Of a stretch of DNA of 64,000 nucleotides, positions 55,324 to 64,000 are shown in pieces. The DNA is from Polymyxa betae. Its lineage: Eukaryota; Endomyxa; Phytomyxea; Plasmodiophorida; Plasmodiophoridae. Both the position numbers and the translations under genes were made by a program. The DNA lies in NCBI GenBank assembly GCA_003693705.1, contig RBZT01000499.1, positions 248,001 through 312,000 of the forward strand, in the 5' to 3' direction. The first letter of the stretch is position 1; each line of letters starts with the position of its first letter. The notes under the pieces were generated by a model. The model had not been told where the DNA came from. It saw only the letters and a list, made by a program, of their open reading frames with translations, and searched no databases.

Positions 55324-56658
55324 TTATAATCCGAGATGCTCTTTCATAATTCGTTGAGCATCGGAATCTTTGAAGCTGGAAGACGAGGGTGGCACAATGA
55401 GCCTCTGGACAGGTTCCGGTTCCGAAGTCAAATGCTGTTTAAACTTTCGGAACTCGGCGTCGTCCTCATCAGGCAGCACTGTCCTGGGCCGTTTCGTCAC
55501 CGGCTCCGATTCTTGTTTGCCCTGGCTCACAGCACTCTTCGCCACCGGTCTATCTGGGAACTGATTCTCATTGGCGGCGATCAGCTGCGCCGGATGTTGA
55601 ATCGGTTGTGGTGGCATGGCCGGGTACGGCGGATACGCAGGATGCGGCGCCATTCCGGGGTGGTAATAAGGCTGCATGCCAGGATATGGTACAGGAGGAA
55701 TCCCATAAATGGGTGGCATGCCTGCCATCATACCGGGCATCGGTGGCGGCATATAGCCGTATGGCGGCATCGCATACGACGCCTGTGGAGGTGTCTGAGG
55801 AGCGGCGGCCGGCGTCGGTTTCGGCGGTGGTGGTGGTTTCGGGGCGTTCTTTGCCGCTTCAAAGGCCTGTTTGACAGTCTCAATGAGGTCATCGATGAGA
55901 TTTTTGGCGTCGTTGACGGCCGTCGTAGTCTTGCCCGTGATGTCGAACTGTAGCAGGACGGCCATTGGCCGGTTCTGGTTTCGCAACTGGATTTCGCAGC
56001 CAGACTGCGATTCAATGTGCTTCAGATAGGACGATTCGGGTCCAAGCAGATTGCCAACTAACGCGAATTTCCGAGCCTCAGCTGCCGCACGCGGGATAGG
56101 CACCGGAACCGTCAAAGTCAGGTTGCCATTAGAGTCTTTTACAGCCGCCGGCTGCGACGGTGTCGAAGTCGTGCCCGATCCAGAAGCCGACGTTGGATTG
56201 TTGTAGGTCGAACCGGTCTCCACGACACGATCAATCCATTTGATAGCTTCAGTCATATCAGCCATCGATGGTGCTGTTAATAGGAGATGTAATGACCGGT
56301 CGCTGGGAGTGCTCAGCTTGCTATCAGTCAGGTAGCGTCCGCGAACGACAGCAGTTGTCTTGGTAGCATTCTGCAGTTGGATGTGAACCGTCTTTCGGGT
56401 TAACAGGCCACGATGCTTGCAATCGTTGATGATAAATTCGGCGGTGATCGTCCCATCTGGACCAGTAATGAGATTCTCGACCAGCGGATTCTTGTTGGGC
56501 TGTACAGGTGCCGAGTCTGGGGCGACATCCCAAAGACGTCGGGTGCGCCTTCGGCCGGTAGCGCCAGCAGCATCTGCAGGTGCCGGGGGCGTCGTCGTCC
56601 GACTCATCGATAGCAGATGGAAGTCTGGATACAAACTGCGTGAATGTTCCGAAGACAT
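55324..56658 (-). CDS. KHDC4: KHDC4/BLOM7-like KH-domain RNA-binding protein
   Basis: Likely splicing or mRNA-processing factor. Intronless, 444 aa. The first KH-like domain (about residues 72-150) reads AEFIINDCKHRGLLTR, VHIQLQNATKTTAVVRGRYL. The second (about 195-280) reads KFALVGNLLGPESSYLKHIE and SGCEIQLRNQ, with the KHDC4-type GPxxSYLKHI in place of GxxG. The C-terminal half is a Pro/Met/Tyr/Gly-rich low-complexity region (MPPYGYMPPPMPGMMAG), followed by an acidic-basic tail. The tandem layout matches animal and plant KHDC4 (KIAA0907); SF1 and other KH proteins fit less well. MSRTTTPPAP at residue 18 is an alternative start. Confidence 0.78.
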   Translation of the reverse strand: MSSEHSRSLYPDFHLLSMSRTTTPPAPADAAGATGRRRTRRLWDVAPDSAPVQPNKNPLVENLITGPDGTITAEFIINDCKHRGLLTRKTVHIQLQNATKTTAVVRGRYLTDSKLSTPSDRSLHLLLTAPSMADMTEAIKWIDRVVETGSTYNNPTSASGSGTTSTPSQPAAVKDSNGNLTLTVPVPIPRAAAEARKFALVGNLLGPESSYLKHIESQSGCEIQLRNQNRPMAVLLQFDITGKTTTAVNDAKNLIDDLIETVKQAFEAAKNAPKPPPPPKPTPAAAPQTPPQASYAMPPYGYMPPPMPGMMAGMPPIYGIPPVPYPGMQPYYHPGMAPHPAYPPYPAMPPQPIQHPAQLIAANENQFPDRPVAKSAVSQGKQESEPVTKRPRTVLPDEDDAEFRKFKQHLTSEPEPVQRLIVPPSSSSFKDSDAQRIMKEHLGL

Positions 56659-56900
56659 TCAAGAAACAGTGATGGGGTGTTGGGGCCACCGTCATTCAAG
56701 AAACAGTTATAAAGGTGATGGGGCCACGATCATTCAAGAAACAATGATGGGGCCACCATCTTTTAAGAATCAGTGATGGGGTGATGGGGCCACCGTCATT
56801 CAAGAAACAGTTATAAAGGTGATGGGGCCACGATCATTCAAGGAACAGTGATGGGGTCACCATCTTTTAAGAATCAGTGATGGGGTGATGGGGCCACAAT
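56655..56900. repeat. Minisatellite with nested periods
   Basis: Built from units around ATTCAAGAAACAGTGATGGGG and CCACCGTC/GATC/ATC variants. A larger block repeats with a period of about 104 bp: CCGTCATTCAAGAAACAG occurs at about 56689 and 56793. Contains GGGGTGATGGGGCC, whose complement is in the repeat at 21.3 kb. It begins in the first codons of the KHDC4-like gene, which may have grown from or into the repeat, and occupies its promoter. Confidence 0.92.
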
Positions 56901-56962
56901 GGCACATTCCCAGATTTAGAGGCAGATCACATGACTCATTTTTAGTGTTGTTTTATAAATGA

Positions 56963-58437
56963 TTAACGCCTCCAGAACTTCACGACACGGTCACGTCCGC
57001 CTGAAGCAACCCTGTCGCCATCCGGGCTCCAATCCAGGGCGAAGACCTCGTCGGCGTGGCCGGGCAGGTCCTTCATGAGCTTCTTGGTCCTGACCTCCCA
57101 GACCTTCACCGTGCTGTCTCGGCTACCGCTTACTAGCAAGCGACTATCGGCCGACCAGGCCACGCTGTAGACTGCCTGGACGTGGCCGCGAAGCGTCGCC
57201 ACGAATCGCCCGGTGATCCCATCCCAGATTCGAATGGAATGGTCGAACGCAGCGCTGGCAATTAGCCGGCCATCGGGAGAGAATAGAATATGGTTTACAG
57301 GCTGCTGATGTCCCGTTAATCCTATCAGAAGTCAGACAATGAGATTCTAGGGTTTAGGGCTGACATACGAGCTATCGGCTTGTCGGATTTTGACGGGATC
57401 CATAAGAACAGAGTGAAGTCGTCACTGCAAGAGATTAGCCGCTCATCACCGATCGCCTGATATCGTTCCCGGGCCGCCTGGCGATGATCATCGGGAGCCT
57501 GACCGCGATGATCGAACGGTCCTGTCCGTAGGACGTAATCGCTGCTAAGCGAGAGGCTATTCACCCAGTGCGCATGGCCGTTGAGCGTTTTCAGCAGAAC
57601 GCCGGTGTCCGGGTTCCAGACGCGTATCGTCCGGTCTTGAGATGCCGAATACAGGACGCTATCGCCGCCCCAACGAATACACGTGACGCAGGCGGTGTGC
57701 CCGCTTAAGATGCGCTCCAGGACACCGGTCGCCGCATTCCAGATCCGTACGGTGCCATCCTTCGAGGCGGATGCGAACCGTGGCGTGTTGTTGAGGAAGA
57801 CGGGCTGCCAGGCGAACGAGGTGATCCATTTCGAATGACCTCGAGCGAGAGGGCGCTTGGAAGAGGCGACGCCTTTGATAGGGTCCCAGATGTAGATGAC
57901 GCCGTCCTTATCACCCGAAACGAGCCAGGCCCCATTCGGCGACCAGGCGACGCTCATAACCCAGTTTTTATGACCCTTCATGGTGTGCAAAGGCATCTCG
58001 GCGTTTACCTCCCAGATCCGGACGGTTGTATCACCGGATGCGGTAGCCAAATGCTTGCCATCAGGGGAGAATTGGACATGCAGGATGGCTTCAGTATGAC
58101 CCGGCAGTGTTGATGTACAGCGACCGACGGAGCGAACTCGGAAAACAGCCTCGGGTTGAAATGTGATTGTGGTGACAAACTCGGAAGATAGCGACGTGGC
58201 GTCCATCGCTTCGTTCAGAGATCTCAAGATTTCGTCGTCACCCAGGAACAACGAATAAGGCTGGGTTTCATCGGCTCCAGTGATAGATCGAACCACTTCG
58301 GCCAATTGGCTTTTGGTGACGTTGTACGGCAGGGATATTTGAGGTCCGGTTATCTGGCCACTTTCACCATCTCGAAAATGGACAATAACATGACGATCAG
58401 TGTCCGAAACCGAGGCATTTTCCAAAGGGATGCCCAT
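56963..58437 (-). CDS. NLE1: Notchless/Rsa4 WD40 ribosome biogenesis protein
   Basis: Assembly factor on pre-60S particles that is pulled off by the AAA ATPase Rea1/midasin. Exons 57369-58437 and 56963-57321 join in phase 1 to 475 aa. The N-terminal Nle domain (residues 1-100, with ISLPYNVTKSQLAEVV) is followed by eight WD40 repeats (HTEAILHVQFSPDGKHLATA, GHKNWVMSVAWSPNGAWLVSG, GHADEVFALDWSPDGDRVASG) and ends in VVKFWRR. The start is the ATG giving MGIPLENAS; a GTG upstream was not used. The intron contains CCCTAAACCCTAG. Confidence 0.95.
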
Positions 58438-58580
58438 TGCAGATTCTGTGTAAGGCGATCTTGATGACGGGAATTTCACGGAGATGTCGGAGTCCGCAGT
58501 TTAGAGCAACAGATTTTGTTTCTTTGGCGTGAAATTTAACAAATATAATTTATTTATGCTAAAGACAACAAGGGATGTCC

Positions 58581-63058
<4,478 letters not shown>

Positions 63059-63439
63059 GGGCCGAAGCAGATGACGACCAGCTAATCCGGATCACCTTTA
63101 GTGACCCAGCGGAGCCGCGACGCAATTCCAACTTCAACGCCTTCGACAGACGTTTATCAGTTCTGAAGCCTTTTTTGATAAACAATGAAATTCTGTATTG
63201 ATAATGAAGAGACATCAAAATAGTAACGTTTCCTCAGTGAATGATGCTGGTCTAGTGGTTTCATGGCCATTTAGGGGGTTTCATAAGTCATTAGGTCATT
63301 ATGAGTCCTATCGCAGGTCGTAACGTGAACCTACCAGTCCATGCACGACTTGGAGTTTGCGGGGGTATCACTATCGTGTATGTTCTCGACTAATAAAGAC
63401 AGATGATACAGAGCGCAGCTTCACTCTCTATCGACAGCT
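63059..63439. promoter_or_regulatory. Intergenic promoter region between divergent genes
   Basis: Shared upstream region of GCN2 (minus) and the iron alcohol dehydrogenase (plus). Holds repeated GTCATTAGGTCATTATGAGTC-like words at 63288-63308; no tRNA or ORF I can support. Confidence 0.4.
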
Positions 63440-64000
63440 ATGAACATTCTACCTCGGTATTTAATCATTCAGCAGGGCGCCCGGCGCCATCTTCCCAACA
63501 TTCTATCGGAGCTCAAGTGTACGCGCCCGTTGTTGATCACCGATCCCTTTATGCAAAAGCACGGACACGCTGATGAACTTCGGGAGATTATCGCTCAACA
63601 GCATAAAGCAAGTATGCTGCCGATGACTGCTAAGCAAAGGGCTAAACTGATTCGCAATTAGCTCTTGCTCTAGATGTATTCTACAAGACTGTCCCCGAAC
63701 CTGATACTAATTGCCTGAAAGAAGCGCTGGCGACGTTTCGTGATGGCAATTACGATTGCGTGGTTGCTCTTGGAGGAGGATCTCCCATCGGTTGGTAGCT
63801 AATAGATTAGCTCCTCTTGGAGCTCCCTTGCTTAGGGTCAAGAGTTTAGACATCGCCAAAGCTGTAGCTGTAATTGGGCATGGCGAACCTGATCTTAACA
63901 AATACAGAGTGCCGAATATTCCAAAGAATGGATTGCCAGTAATAGCGGTTAGGATATCATACCATCAAGCCTACATTAGCTGATTCTTTTGGAACAGATT
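63440..64000 (+). CDS. Iron-containing alcohol dehydrogenase (partial)
   Basis: NAD(P)-dependent, metal-binding oxidoreductase that interconverts alcohols and aldehydes or ketones. Exons from 63440 to about 63610, about 63671 to 63791 and about 63851 to 63950; it runs off the right edge. RYLIIQQGARRHLPNIL is the family N-terminus, VVALGGGSPI/DIAKAVAV is the dinucleotide-binding loop with the intron inside it, and GLPVIAV precedes the expected PTTAGTGSE, which should begin in the next exon. The metal-binding His residues are outside the window, so the subfamily cannot be set. No obvious transit peptide. Confidence 0.85.

Noticed and set aside
55336-55953. Long plus-strand open frame of 205 codons
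   Set aside because: Antisense shadow of the KHDC4-like gene; Arg/Trp-rich composition comes from its Pro/Met-rich codons read backwards.
63241-63360. Possible tRNA-like sequence (GGTCTAGTGGTTTCAT)
   Set aside because: It recalls a B-box/D-arm word but no cloverleaf can be folded around it.

Overview
This window is nuclear DNA from a flagellated single-celled eukaryote with a compact genome. Genes are dense and lie on both strands. They are broken by short GT-AG introns, mostly about 35-70 nt with a few of about 210 nt, and the standard code is used: apparent in-frame stops fall inside introns that splice cleanly into known protein families. The families are eukaryotic throughout: RNA polymerase II subunit 2, the spliceosome factor CWC25, SAGA subunit SPT20, V-ATPase E, GCN2 and a GBF/Gea-type ARF-GEF. 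DNAAF1 implies a motile cilium with dynein arms, a SPO11-like protein suggests meiosis, and bacterial-type IF2 and an NAD-type carrier imply mitochondria. I see no plastid-type gene. The lineage cannot be fixed from sequence alone; an early-branching opisthokont or zoosporic protist would fit, but that is inference.

Layout. 0-5 kb: a SPO11-like gene running off the left edge and a tomosyn/Sro7 gene. 5-14 kb: a PH-domain protein (copy A), NUBP1/Nbp35, RPF2, V-ATPase E, a DP1/Yop1 ER-shaping protein and a mitochondrial carrier. 14-25 kb: two coiled-coil proteins with KEN motifs, CWC25, two secreted proteins of unknown role and short tandem repeats. 25-33 kb: SPT20, HIBCH, an unknown protein, DNAAF1 and a rhomboid protease. 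33-40 kb: PH-domain copy B, then a local duplication in which a RING gene and a DUF4336-like gene were copied together; the second RING copy is decayed. 40-42 kb: poorly defined ORFs and an NR2C2AP homologue. 42-56.7 kb: the intron-rich RPB2 and ARF-GEF genes, mitochondrial IF2 and a KHDC4-like KH protein. 56.6-64 kb: a minisatellite, NLE1, the eIF2-alpha kinase GCN2 and the start of an iron-containing alcohol dehydrogenase.

There is no operon-like organisation. The genes cover housekeeping functions (transcription, splicing, ribosome assembly, vesicle traffic, translation control). The parts that look new or lineage-specific are the PH/solenoid paralogue pair (5.3-7.2 and 33.4-35.4 kb), the RING/DUF4336 duplication, the HIBCH protein with possible signals for two organelles, and the unassigned secreted and coiled-coil proteins. 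Splice sites were placed by eye from reading frame and homology; coordinates given as exact keep the frame, others are marked approximate.
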